Assembly (NCBI RefSeq): GCF_007859915.1
Contig: NZ_SJPM01000008.1
Coordinates: 268,508 to 332,507, forward strand
DNA: 64,000 nucleotides
Origin: Neorhodopirellula pilleata
Lineage (GTDB): Bacteria > Planctomycetota > Planctomycetia > Pirellulales > Pirellulaceae
Direction of reading: 5' to 3'
The number at the start of each line of letters is the position of its first letter. Position 1 is the first letter of the stretch. The notes under the pieces are model-generated. The model saw nothing but the letters and a program-made list of their open reading frames with translations, ran no database searches and was not told the origin of the DNA. Of the stretch, positions 49,957-58,558 are shown one piece after another. Position numbers and translations under genes: made by a program.

Positions 49957-52620
49957 TCACTCAAGCGGCGGCAAGGTGTTGGTCGCGACGTAAACCCACC
50001 CGTTTCGCTTGTTGAGGATGTACAACTCGCCGCTGGGACCTTGGCCCAATCGCAAGTCGGCGCGAATCTTACCCGCCGATGGGATTGCCTCGAAATCCGG
50101 TTCATCGTCGAGGACGTCTTTGAGCGACGCACGCACCAACGGCGTCGTCGCCTCATTCCCGTCATGATCAAACAGAATCGTCAGCTCTTGAGGATCCAAC
50201 CAAGTCAGATCATCGGGACTGTTTCGGTCGGGATCGTCGGGATCGAGCGAAGTGATCTGTTGCAACATGCTTTCGAAATCAAGGTGATAGGCACGTCCGT
50301 CGGTGGCGAACTCGACAAAGATGAATTGGCCATTCAGATCACTTGACCCGTTTGCAATCACATGACCTCCCGTGATCGCTTGACCGACAAATGATTCACC
50401 AGGGACTCCTTCGTGGCCTAAGATCGAAACGGGGTAAATGAGGTCGTTCTGTGCGTCGTCTTGGGGAAGATTAGCAATATTGCCGTTGATGGCGAACTGA
50501 TCACGCAGATGAACAAACACGCCTTCGCGGTCGGCCCAACCGTAGTTTCCGCCTTTGACAACAAGATTGATTTCATCAACATTGTCCCGACCGATATCGG
50601 TGACGATCAAATGAACGTTTCCACTCGAGTCCTTTGCAAAGGTCAGGCTGCCCGGATTGCGAAAACCCAGTGCGTACACTTCGCTGGGGAAGCGAAGATC
50701 ATCGATGAACGGATTGGAGGGAGGATTGCGAAACGGCATCGAACCGTTTGCCAACGGGTCGACTCGCAAGATCTTGCCCAACGCGTCGCCGTTTTGGCCG
50801 TCGCCAGCGATCGCGGATTGCTCGCTACCGTCACCGTGCCCGATGTAAAGCAACCCGTAGTCCTCGTCACCGACTTGGGCGAACGGATTGAAGGTCATGT
50901 TGCGAATCGCGTGATCCAAAGCAATCATGCCGATGCGAAAAACTTCACGGTAACTTGAGGTGTCGACGCGTTGCTGGTCAAAATCGTAAGTCCACTCGGC
51001 CAACACGCTCTCAACGTCGACCGGATCGGCGGGGTCACTGAGGTAGTAATACTGTGATGGGTCGTCGGGACGTTCACCGGTAAAGGCCGTATAAAACTTG
51101 CCGTTGGTGGCAAAGTCGGGGTGAAACGCGACGCTGCGCAGACCGAACAATCCGTTGGATTGGATGATGTTCCGTCCCGTATTGGCGAACACCTCCGCGC
51201 CGACGTCCAAGAACAACTCCGGCGTCGTATTGCCCGCCTCGTCGGTGACTAATTCATAAATTTCGCCGTCGCCGTCGAGCCGTCCATCGACCACGACAAA
51301 CACGCGATCCCCGATCGTCGTCAACGCGTTGGCTCGCAATTGCCGGCCGCCTTGATCAACGGGCAGCTTCGTGAGCTTCCGCACAACGAGTGTTTTCCCT
51401 GACGGCGACAACTCCGACGCGACCGCTGGGTTGATCGCCGATTGTGGTTGTTGATGCGATTGATTGACGTTGATGTTCACCACCACCGTCGCTGATTTCG
51501 CCGTACCATCGCTTGATTCGATGCGATAGCTCAACCGATCGATCCCAACGAAATCAAGGTTGGGCGTGTAAAGCAAAACACCATCGACGACGTTCGCCGC
51601 TCCACTGATTGGTGCATCGATCAACACGACGTTGGACGAAGTGGCATCGACGCCGATATCGTTGGCTTCCACCGCCAATGGCACATTGATCGAATCCTCG
51701 GGAATCGAAAACGTGTCGGGATTCGAAATGATCGTTGAACCGGTCGAGAACTGGAAACTACCATTGGCGTGCAACGTGATCCCGCGTCCGAAACCGGGTT
51801 GGATCGATTGCTCGATCGGCGACCACGTCCCATCCGAAAAAACCAACGGGCTATCGGTGATGTAGCGAACGTCGTCGATTTCGATCCAGGAAACGTTCAC
51901 ATTCTTATCGATTCCATTGGCCGGATCGTATTGATCGTTATTGAACACGATCCGCACGTCATCTGCGGAGATCCGCCAATCGCTTTGATAGACGAACGTT
52001 TGAGTTTGCTCGGTCAAGGCAAACGTTGCGACGGTCTGACCGTTGAGTGCCAGGTCCAACGTTTCGGTTCCTTCATCACCCGATGCGTTGATCATCAGTG
52101 TCGATGGTTGCGAGTTGAATTGCAGGTATCCGTTGCCGTGCAATGTTTCGCTTTGCCAGCTACCCGGTTCGAAACCGACTCCATCGATCCAAGTTCCAGT
52201 CGATCGCACGTCGGAGGACTCGCTCTGCAAAATCACGCCGCCCACTTCGATCCGGTCGACGACCAAGTTGCGATCCAAGACGCCAGGGATGTAGGCGTCG
52301 TTGAGAAATTCCACCCGAATGTCATCAGTCGCTAGGTCGACATCGCCGTCGTACGTGTAGGTTTGGAAATCACGCTCCGTGACTGATCCCCCGATTTCGG
52401 TCCACCGCGCAACGAGGTTCCCGTTGATCCGCAATTGCATACTCTCCATCCCGGTTTCGCCGGCGGCGTGAATCGTCAAGCGATCACTCGGTGTGGAAAA
52501 CAACGCGTCCCCGACATCGGCGGCCAACATGAGGCGAGGCTCCAACGGAATCGGAGCGACCCAGGGCGATTGAGATCGACGCGAACGATGACGACGGAGG
52601 TTCTTCAGAAAGGCAAACAT
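49957..52620 (-). CDS. LEPR-xLL protein with two CBM-like domains and sugar-dehydrogenase propeller
   Basis: The 887-residue protein begins with an Arg-rich N-terminus and the planctomycete motif LEPRLMLAAD at about residues 27-36, believed to mark export or anchoring. Two calcium-dependent carbohydrate-binding modules of the xylan-binding (CBM36/60) type follow (about 45-165 and 165-300; VDLATDDIRVEFLNDAY). Next is a cadherin/Ig-like domain (about 305-400) and then a propeller of the PQQ sugar-dehydrogenase family (about 420-880, with GLRSVAFHPDF, LYIGHGDGSE, VYALGFRNPGSL, NYGWADREG). It is likely a large extracellular enzyme that binds and oxidises sugars. Heme or PQQ binding was not verified. 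Confidence 0.88.
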   Translation of the reverse strand: MFAFLKNLRRHRSRRSQSPWVAPIPLEPRLMLAADVGDALFSTPSDRLTIHAAGETGMESMQLRINGNLVARWTEIGGSVTERDFQTYTYDGDVDLATDDIRVEFLNDAYIPGVLDRNLVVDRIEVGGVILQSESSDVRSTGTWIDGVGFEPGSWQSETLHGNGYLQFNSQPSTLMINASGDEGTETLDLALNGQTVATFALTEQTQTFVYQSDWRISADDVRIVFNNDQYDPANGIDKNVNVSWIEIDDVRYITDSPLVFSDGTWSPIEQSIQPGFGRGITLHANGSFQFSTGSTIISNPDTFSIPEDSINVPLAVEANDIGVDATSSNVVLIDAPISGAANVVDGVLLYTPNLDFVGIDRLSYRIESSDGTAKSATVVVNINVNQSHQQPQSAINPAVASELSPSGKTLVVRKLTKLPVDQGGRQLRANALTTIGDRVFVVVDGRLDGDGEIYELVTDEAGNTTPELFLDVGAEVFANTGRNIIQSNGLFGLRSVAFHPDFATNGKFYTAFTGERPDDPSQYYYLSDPADPVDVESVLAEWTYDFDQQRVDTSSYREVFRIGMIALDHAIRNMTFNPFAQVGDEDYGLLYIGHGDGSEQSAIAGDGQNGDALGKILRVDPLANGSMPFRNPPSNPFIDDLRFPSEVYALGFRNPGSLTFAKDSSGNVHLIVTDIGRDNVDEINLVVKGGNYGWADREGVFVHLRDQFAINGNIANLPQDDAQNDLIYPVSILGHEGVPGESFVGQAITGGHVIANGSSDLNGQFIFVEFATDGRAYHLDFESMLQQITSLDPDDPDRNSPDDLTWLDPQELTILFDHDGNEATTPLVRASLKDVLDDEPDFEAIPSAGKIRADLRLGQGPSGELYILNKRNGWVYVATNTLPPLE

Positions 52621-52713
52621 GACGCGAGCTATATGGAGACGAGTGAGTCAGCCCACATCGTAGTTCAAGTAGCATTTCATTTTGCGCGTTTTCGTTATTC
52701 AAAAAGTGGGCGA

Positions 52714-52812
52714 GAGTCGCGGAGCGATGGCAGCACTTAGCCCCATGCGTGAGCATGGGGTTGATGTGCGTGAAACGGTTTCGGAGTCGCGGTGCGACGG
52801 CAGCACTTAGCC
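52714..52812. repeat. Direct 29-bp repeats flanking a hairpin
   Basis: GAGTCGCGGAGCGATGGCAG...TTAGCC occurs at 52714-52742 and again, with two changes, at 52784-52812. Between them is the perfect hairpin CCCCATGC-GTGA-GCATGGGG (52741-52760). The arrangement resembles a dispersed planctomycete repeat in tandem. Confidence 0.8.
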
Positions 52813-52899
52813 TTTTCTAGCATGGTCAAGAGCCTTTCTGAAGATTGTTTTGTTAGTGTCTTTGCGCACCGCTTTCAGGCTGTTTTTGATTCGTTTCAA
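52807..52899 (-). CDS. Possible 30-residue basic peptide
   Basis: A TTG-initiated frame of 30 codons (about 10 Lys/Arg, e.g. KRIKNSLKAVRKDTNK) ends in TAA inside the second direct repeat. There is no clear ribosome-binding site. The basic, helical composition might be a remnant of a DNA-binding protein or chance. I cannot tell. Confidence 0.25.
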   Translation of the reverse strand: MKRIKNSLKAVRKDTNKTIFRKALDHARKG

Positions 52900-53197
52900 A
52901 AACTTGCGGGGTGCTTTCGTCTTTCAAGTCGCGAGGGCTGACATGATGAGTCCTTCCTAGACTACGGGGCCTATCCAACTTCAGCCGATCTTAGCGTCCT
53001 GGCTGGAAAATCGCCCTCCCAATTCTCAAACGTCATCCCAACGCCGATTAGCGTGCCTGCACCCGCCATGAACTCGGGGCCTTTAGATCACTTGTTCTAT
53101 CTCTACCTGAGCGGCTAAAGTGTGTGGCCTAGAGAATTTCTGACTAAGTTGATTCATTCCATTCGTACTGCGAGGCCGGGGAAAATTCCCGTTTTTG

Positions 53198-55927
53198 ATG
53201 TCTGATTCCAAAACCGTCGCCCAGGCCGAAATTTCTCAAAACCTAGGCGAATTGACGCGATCCGTCGACGTGGATGTCGATGCGGCGGAAACCCAGGAAT
53301 GGCTCGCTTCGCTCGAGTATGTCCTGCAAAGCAAAGGCCCCGAACGCGTCAAGTTTTTGCTCGATCAGCTCCGCGACCGGGCCGCCGAAGAAGGCGTGCC
53401 GTTGTCTTCGGACACGTCGACGCCCTACATCAACACCATTTCGCCCAAAGACCAGCCCGCTTATCCCGGTAACCGAGAACTCGAACGACGTATCAAGTCG
53501 ATCATTCGGTGGAACGCGATGGCGATGGTCGTCCGGGCCAATAAACGCCCCGGCGGCGTCGGCGGTCACATCAGCACCTTCGCTAGTTCGGCGACACTTT
53601 ACGAAGTCGCCTTCAACCACTTTTTCAAAGGCCGCGGCGAAGACGGCTATTCAGGCGACTCGATCTATTTCCAAGGTCACGCCTCACCGGGGATGTACTC
53701 CCGAGCCTATCTGGAAGGACGCCTGAGCGACGAGAATCTCGATAACTTCCGCCGCGAATTGGCTCCCGGCGGAGGCCTATCGAGCTACCCACACCCTTGG
53801 TTGATGCCCGGTTTTTGGGAGTATCCGACCGTCTCGATGGGCCTCGGTCCGATCATGGCGATCTATCAAGCTCGATTCAACGAGTACCTCAACGATCGCG
53901 GGATCAAGAACACCAAAGGCCAAAAGGTCTGGGCGTTCCTAGGTGACGGCGAATGCGACGAACCGGAAACGCTCGGTGCGATCGGTTTGGCATCCCGCGA
54001 AAAACTCGACAATCTGATCTTCGTAATCAACTGCAATCTGCAACGTCTCGACGGCCCCGTCCGCGGCAACGGCAAGATCATCCAAGAACTCGAATCGATC
54101 TTCCACGGAGCCGGTTGGAACGTCATCAAAGTCGTTTGGGGCGGCGAGTGGGACGAACTACTCGCTCGCGACACGACGGGGCTGCTCGCCAAACGCATGA
54201 ACGAAGTCGTCGACGGCCAGTACCAGAAGTACACGTCGATGCCCGGCAGCTACATCCGCGAGCATTTCTTCGGCAAGTACCCCGAACTGCTCGAGCTTGT
54301 CAAACATCTCTCCGACGAGAAGCTTGAAAAGATCCGCCGTGGCGGTCATGACCCCGAGAAGGTTTACGCGGCTTACAAACAAGCCGTTGAATCTAACAAC
54401 GGAAAACCGACCGTGATCTTGGCCAAGACGGTCAAGGGATACGGACTCGGCGAAGCGGGCGAGGGCCGCAACGTGGCCCACAACCAAAAGAAAATGAACG
54501 AAGCCGAGCTGCTCGAATTCCGAACCCGGTTCGGGATTCCGATCAGTGACGAGAAAGTCGGCGACGCACCGTTCTACAAACCGCCGGCGAACAGCCAAGA
54601 GATGAAGTATCTCCGAGAACGCCGCGCCGCCCTCGGTGGTCCTGTGCCGAGTCGCCCGACGAAACACCCGACGATGGAAGTGCCGTCTCGGGAGGATTTC
54701 GCGAAACTGATCAGCAAACTCGAAGACAAGAGCTGCAGCACCACGTTCGCGTGCGTTCAAACCCTGATCGCAATGTGCCGCGATAAGAAGATCGGACAAA
54801 ACGTCGTGCCGATCGTACCCGACGAGTCCCGCACATTCGGCATGGAAGGCATGTTCCGTCAGTTCGGAATCTATGCCCACGCGGGCCAGTTGTACGAGCC
54901 CGCCGACAGCGGCCAGATTTCCTATTACAAGGAAGCTCAAAACGGCCAGATCCTCGAAGAAGGCATCACCGAATGCGGGTCGATGTCGAGCTTCAATGCG
55001 GCCGGAACGGCTTACAGCTGTCACGGCATCAACATGATTCCGTTCTATATCTACTACAGCATGTTCGGGTTCCAACGCGTCGGCGATTCGATTTGGGCCG
55101 CCGCCGACATGCGAGCCAAAGGATTCTTGGTCGGCGGTACCGCCGGTCGCACAACGCTTAACGGCGAAGGATTGCAACACCAAGACGGACACAGTCTTCT
55201 TAACGCGATCGCGTTCCCGACCGTGCGAGCCTATGACCCGGCGTTCGCTTATGAAGTCGCGATCATCGTTCAAGAAGGCTTGGAACGGATGTACGCCAAG
55301 GGCGAAGAATGTCTGTACTACATCACCGCCGAGAACGAAGAATACCATCACCCCAAAATGCCCGAAGGATGCGAAGAAGGCATCATCAAGGGGATGTACA
55401 AGTTCAACAGTCGCGACGTCGAGGGTGCCAAAGCTCGCGTGCAATTATTCGGCAGCGGTGCGATCCTCAATTGTGCTTTGAAAGCCCAAGAAATTTTGGC
55501 CGAGAAGTACAACATCGCTTCGGACGTTTGGAGCGTGACCAGCTACACGTTGTTGCGTCGCGACGCCCACGCCGTCGAACGTTGGAATCGATTGCATCCG
55601 ACCGAGACGCCGCGCAAGAGTTACCTCGAAGAAGTGCTCGAGGGTGTCGAAGGTCCGTTCATCTCGGCGAGTGATTACGTGCGTGCTCTTGGAGAGCAGT
55701 TGACGCCGTGGATCCCGGGTGACTACTACGTGCTCGGCACCGACGGAATGGGACGCAGCGAAACTCGCGCAGCACTCCGTCGGCATTTCGAAGTCGACGC
55801 CGAATCGATCACGATCGCAACGCTCGGTCGACTGGTCAAAACCGGCGTCTTCACCAACGAAGACGTCGCCGTGGCGATCAAAGATCTCGACTACGATCCC
55901 GACAAAGTTGACCCGTACTTCGCCTAA
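53198..55927 (+). CDS. aceE: Pyruvate dehydrogenase E1 component (homodimeric)
   Basis: E1 decarboxylates pyruvate with thiamine diphosphate and passes the acetyl group to the E2 lipoyl arm, the entry to the citric acid cycle. The 909-residue product matches the single-chain AceE type in length. It has the ThDP motif GDGECDEPE...NCN near residue 250-285 and YPHPWLMPGFWEYPTVSMGLGP near 203, plus the C-terminal transketolase-like region (TAGRTTLNGEGLQHQDGHS). The ATG at 53198 is preferred over TTG 53195. aceF follows after 58 bases. No lpd (E3) gene is adjacent. Confidence 0.96.
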   Translation: MSDSKTVAQAEISQNLGELTRSVDVDVDAAETQEWLASLEYVLQSKGPERVKFLLDQLRDRAAEEGVPLSSDTSTPYINTISPKDQPAYPGNRELERRIKSIIRWNAMAMVVRANKRPGGVGGHISTFASSATLYEVAFNHFFKGRGEDGYSGDSIYFQGHASPGMYSRAYLEGRLSDENLDNFRRELAPGGGLSSYPHPWLMPGFWEYPTVSMGLGPIMAIYQARFNEYLNDRGIKNTKGQKVWAFLGDGECDEPETLGAIGLASREKLDNLIFVINCNLQRLDGPVRGNGKIIQELESIFHGAGWNVIKVVWGGEWDELLARDTTGLLAKRMNEVVDGQYQKYTSMPGSYIREHFFGKYPELLELVKHLSDEKLEKIRRGGHDPEKVYAAYKQAVESNNGKPTVILAKTVKGYGLGEAGEGRNVAHNQKKMNEAELLEFRTRFGIPISDEKVGDAPFYKPPANSQEMKYLRERRAALGGPVPSRPTKHPTMEVPSREDFAKLISKLEDKSCSTTFACVQTLIAMCRDKKIGQNVVPIVPDESRTFGMEGMFRQFGIYAHAGQLYEPADSGQISYYKEAQNGQILEEGITECGSMSSFNAAGTAYSCHGINMIPFYIYYSMFGFQRVGDSIWAAADMRAKGFLVGGTAGRTTLNGEGLQHQDGHSLLNAIAFPTVRAYDPAFAYEVAIIVQEGLERMYAKGEECLYYITAENEEYHHPKMPEGCEEGIIKGMYKFNSRDVEGAKARVQLFGSGAILNCALKAQEILAEKYNIASDVWSVTSYTLLRRDAHAVERWNRLHPTETPRKSYLEEVLEGVEGPFISASDYVRALGEQLTPWIPGDYYVLGTDGMGRSETRAALRRHFEVDAESITIATLGRLVKTGVFTNEDVAVAIKDLDYDPDKVDPYFA

Positions 55928-55985
55928 TGTTGGTGGTCACGTTTTTCAATCTACATTCTTCAATCTGAAATCTTAAATCCTTTCC

Positions 55986-57407
55986 ATGCAAGTCAAACTT
56001 CCTGAACTCGGCGACGGCATCGAATCCGGCGACGTGCTTGAAATTTTCGTTTCCGTCGGCGACGTGATCACCGAAGGCCAAGACATCGTCGAGATGGAAA
56101 CGGACAAGGCAACCGTCCCAGTTCCGTCGGACGTAGCCGGCAAGGTGACCAAGATTTCGGTCAGTGAAGGGGACACGGTGCCGGTCGGCGGTGTATTGTT
56201 GGAAGTCGAAGCGGAATCCAGGGCGGAAAATTCGACACCGTCGGCTCCCGCTGCCCCCGCAGCGAAAACGCCTGAACCGAAAGCCGAAGCCAAGCCGGAA
56301 CCAGCCGCTGCACCGGAGCCCGCATCCGAACCTGAACAGGCCTCTGCACCGGAACCAGTTGCCCGAGCTCCCAAACCCGCACCGCCTGCTCCCAAACCGG
56401 CCCCGGTTCCAGTGGCGGCACCCGCCGTGTCGGCTGACGCTCAAGAAGCCGCTGGTGCTCCGATCCCGGCCGGGCCGGCGATTCGCCGTTTCGCCCGAGA
56501 AACCGGTGTGAATTTGACAACTGTTCACGGTAGCGGCCCGGGCGGACGGATCACTCGCGATGACGTGTTGGCGGTCGTGCGTTCGGCAAGCCAAGCGAAA
56601 TCGGCATCGGCCGCGCCGAGTGTGGCAAAGACAGCCGCAGCACCCTCGGGGGCAAAGGCGAGCGGTACCAGTTTGCCCGGAACGGCCGACCAAGACGAGT
56701 TTGGCCCGATTCGTGTGGAACGGATGAGTAAAATCCGCAAAACCATTGCGGCTCAGATGCACGCGTCGTGGTCCAACGTCCCTCGCGTGACCAACTTCGA
56801 CGATGCCGACATCACCGATTTGGAACGATTGCGTCAAAGCAGCAAGGAAGATTACGCGGCACAGGGGTTGAAGCTGACCACGATGCCGTTCTTGATCAAG
56901 GCCGTCGCCACGGCGCTGCGTCATCATCCGTCGATGAACGCCATCATCGATTCTGAAAACGAACAAATCATCTACAAGGATTACGTCAACATCGGCATCG
57001 CCGTGGACACCGACCGTGGTTTGGTCGTCCCGGTTCTGAAGGACGCCGATCGGATGGGCATTCCGGACATCACTCGCGGACTGGCCGAGACCGCCGGAAA
57101 AGTCCGTGGCGGGCAGTTCGCCGTTAGCGATTTGAAAGGTGGTACGTTCACGATCAGTAATCTCGGTGCGATCGGTGGTCAGTACAGCACACCGATCGTG
57201 AACATTCCGGAAGTCGCCATTTTGCTAGTCGGTCGATCTCGCAAGTTGCCCGTCGTGATGCCCGACGATTCGATCGTTCCTCGCTTGATGATGCCTCTGA
57301 GCCTTTCGTATGACCATCGTTTGGTCGACGGCGGTACGGCGGCGCGTTTCCTCAACGACGTGATCGGTTACTTAGAAGCTCCCAGTCGCTTGTTGTTGGC
57401 TTTGTAG
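55986..57407 (+). CDS. aceF: Dihydrolipoamide acetyltransferase (E2 of pyruvate dehydrogenase)
   Basis: The 473-residue E2 has one lipoyl domain with the lipoylated Lys41 in VEMETDKATVPVP, then a long Ala/Pro/Glu-rich flexible linker (about 80-155). An E3-binding domain follows (about 160-200, AIRRFARETGVNL...GPGGRITRDDVL), then a second Ala-rich linker and the catalytic domain with the active-site YDHRLVDGG near 440. It moves acetyl from E1 to CoA. Only one lipoyl domain is present, against up to three in Escherichia coli. It lies 58 bases after aceE on the same strand. Confidence 0.95.
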   Translation: MQVKLPELGDGIESGDVLEIFVSVGDVITEGQDIVEMETDKATVPVPSDVAGKVTKISVSEGDTVPVGGVLLEVEAESRAENSTPSAPAAPAAKTPEPKAEAKPEPAAAPEPASEPEQASAPEPVARAPKPAPPAPKPAPVPVAAPAVSADAQEAAGAPIPAGPAIRRFARETGVNLTTVHGSGPGGRITRDDVLAVVRSASQAKSASAAPSVAKTAAAPSGAKASGTSLPGTADQDEFGPIRVERMSKIRKTIAAQMHASWSNVPRVTNFDDADITDLERLRQSSKEDYAAQGLKLTTMPFLIKAVATALRHHPSMNAIIDSENEQIIYKDYVNIGIAVDTDRGLVVPVLKDADRMGIPDITRGLAETAGKVRGGQFAVSDLKGGTFTISNLGAIGGQYSTPIVNIPEVAILLVGRSRKLPVVMPDDSIVPRLMMPLSLSYDHRLVDGGTAARFLNDVIGYLEAPSRLLLAL

Positions 57408-57411
57408 AGCC

Positions 57412-57440
57412 GTTGCGAAAGTCGCCAAGGCTTTCGGTAA
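57412..57440. repeat. 29-bp stem-loop repeat, second copy
   Basis: A diverged, inverted copy of the element at 3994-4022 (GTTGCGAAAGTCGCC... and CTTTCGGTAA). It begins 5 bases after the aceF stop. Several differences weaken the stem compared with the first copy. Confidence 0.5.
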
Positions 57441-57483
57441 TTCGACCGGGATTGACTGAAAATCTTGGTGAGTTTCACTGCCG

Positions 57484-57524
57484 AATTGCCGGGTCTACGC
57501 CGAAGCGGCTTCGACCCAGCCTAC
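57484..57524. repeat. TTGCCGGGT...CCCAGCCTAC module, plus orientation
   Basis: This 41-base module has constant ends (TTGCCGGGT and ACCCAGCCTAC) and a variable hairpin centre. It lies 34 bases before the glycosyltransferase gene. An inverted copy is at 58298-58340 and three tandem copies are at 58405-58548. Confidence 0.8.
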
Positions 57525-57558
57525 TTTTTTCCTCTTACTCGAAGCCACGGACGGACCT

Positions 57559-58275
57559 TTGCGAATCTTGGTGGCGGTTTGCACGTACAACGAAGCCGAC
57601 AACATCCATGAGGTCTTAACGCGAATCATCACCGCGGTGCCCGAAGCAGATGTGTTGGTCGTCGATGACGATTCACCTGACCAAACATCCGAACTTGTCG
57701 AGCAGTTCTCGCGATCTTGCGACGGCCAACACACGGTACGCTGTCTCGTTCGTCACGAACGGGGCTTAGGTGGCGCGATTCGACAAGCGATGAAGGTCGC
57801 CGTCGAGGAACGTTACGATTTGTTCTGCAATCTCGATGCGGATCTCTCACACGACCCAGCCGATCTGCCCGGGTTGATTGATCTGATCGCATCGGCGAAA
57901 GTGGATATCGCCGTCGGCTCTCGTTATGTTCCTGGCGGCGATATCGTGGGCTGGCCGATGCATCGCAAGTGGATGAGCCGTACGATCAACGCGGTCGCCC
58001 GACGAAAGTTGGGATTGCCGGTCAACGACGCAAGTGGCTCGTTCCGATGTTATCGCGTTTCCAGATTGGCCGAATTGGATCTCGATGCGGAATCTTCCGA
58101 TGGATACTCGTTCCTGCAAGAGGTCCTCTTGCGTTTGCATCGATCCGGCGCGACGATGGCTGAACTGCCGATTAGGTTCACCGAACGCATTGCCGGCGAT
58201 AGTAAATTGAATTTTCGCGAAGCCATCCGATCCGGCTGGACGGTGTTTCGATTAGGTGCAAGCGATTCGAAATAA
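57559..58275 (+). CDS. GT2 glycosyltransferase, dolichyl-phosphate mannosyltransferase-like
   Basis: The 238-residue protein resembles polyprenyl-phosphate mannosyl/glucosyl transferases that make lipid-linked sugar donors at the membrane. It has ILVAVCTYNEADNIHEVL at the start, VDDDSPDQTSE near 35, the DxD-type DADLSHDP near 95, and GSRYVPGGDI near 115. There is no C-terminal membrane helix pair or GtrA domain, as in the short forms of DPM synthases. Translation must start at TTG 57559 (or GTG 57571), because no ATG lies nearby. The gene is flanked by inverted copies of the same repeat module. Confidence 0.9.
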   Translation: MRILVAVCTYNEADNIHEVLTRIITAVPEADVLVVDDDSPDQTSELVEQFSRSCDGQHTVRCLVRHERGLGGAIRQAMKVAVEERYDLFCNLDADLSHDPADLPGLIDLIASAKVDIAVGSRYVPGGDIVGWPMHRKWMSRTINAVARRKLGLPVNDASGSFRCYRVSRLAELDLDAESSDGYSFLQEVLLRLHRSGATMAELPIRFTERIAGDSKLNFREAIRSGWTVFRLGASDSK

Positions 58276-58297
58276 GGCGGCTCAAGTAGGCTACCAA

Positions 58298-58340
58298 GTA
58301 GGCTGGGTGGAGGAGGCTTTGCGACGAACACCCGGCAATT
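58298..58340. repeat. Same module, inverted orientation
   Basis: The reverse complement reads AATTGCCGGGT...ACCCAGCCTAC with a different centre from 57484-57524. It lies 22 bases after the glycosyltransferase stop codon. Confidence 0.8.
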
Positions 58341-58404
58341 TGGAAGGGGTTTGATCGGACTGATTCGTCAGATCAGTCATATCAGACCGATCTTTTTGAA
58401 CGCG

Positions 58405-58548
58405 TACGGCTGAGCTGCCGGGTCTTCGCTGTCGCTGCGACCCAGCCTACGATGCGGTTGATTTGCCGGGTCTTCGCTGTCGCTGCGACCCAGCCTACGA
58501 TACGGCTGACCTGCCGGGTCTCCGCTATCGCTGCGACCCAGCCTACGA
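58405..58548. repeat. Three tandem 48-bp units
   Basis: The units are 58405-58452, 58453-58500 and 58501-58548, each beginning T(A/G)CGG(C/T)TGA and containing the TTGCCGGGT/CTGCCGGGT...CGACCCAGCCTACGA module. They are 90 percent identical or so. Each can form a hairpin (GGGTC and GACCC ends). The unit length is divisible by three, so reading frames run through on both strands, giving spurious repetitive peptides. Confidence 0.95.
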
Positions 58549-58558
58549 TGGAACTTCT

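Larger units (their letters stand above)
52621..53197. other. Intergenic region upstream of aceE
   Basis: This 577-base gap between divergent genes holds the direct repeats at 52714-52742 and 52784-52812, the hairpin CCCCATGCGTGAGCATGGGG (52741-52760), and a possible 30-residue basic frame on the minus strand. A GGGAA-AA-TTCCC symmetrical site (53179-53190) lies directly before aceE. From 52900 to 53170 I see nothing further. Confidence 0.6.
58276..58558. other. Repeat-filled gap upstream of the NhaC-type antiporter
   Basis: The 283-base gap consists largely of the repeat module at 58298-58340 and the tandem array at 58405-58548. The array ends 10 bases before the antiporter ATG, so it replaces the expected leader and ribosome-binding region. 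No separate promoter is evident. Confidence 0.6.

Noticed and set aside
52807..52899. Transposase remnant near the direct repeats
   Set aside because: Only about 30 basic residues are open, with no transposase motif and no terminal inverted repeats around them.
54158..55444. A 428-codon minus-strand frame inside aceE
   Set aside because: It lies fully opposite a clear pyruvate dehydrogenase gene and shows no recognisable domain, so it is a high-GC shadow.
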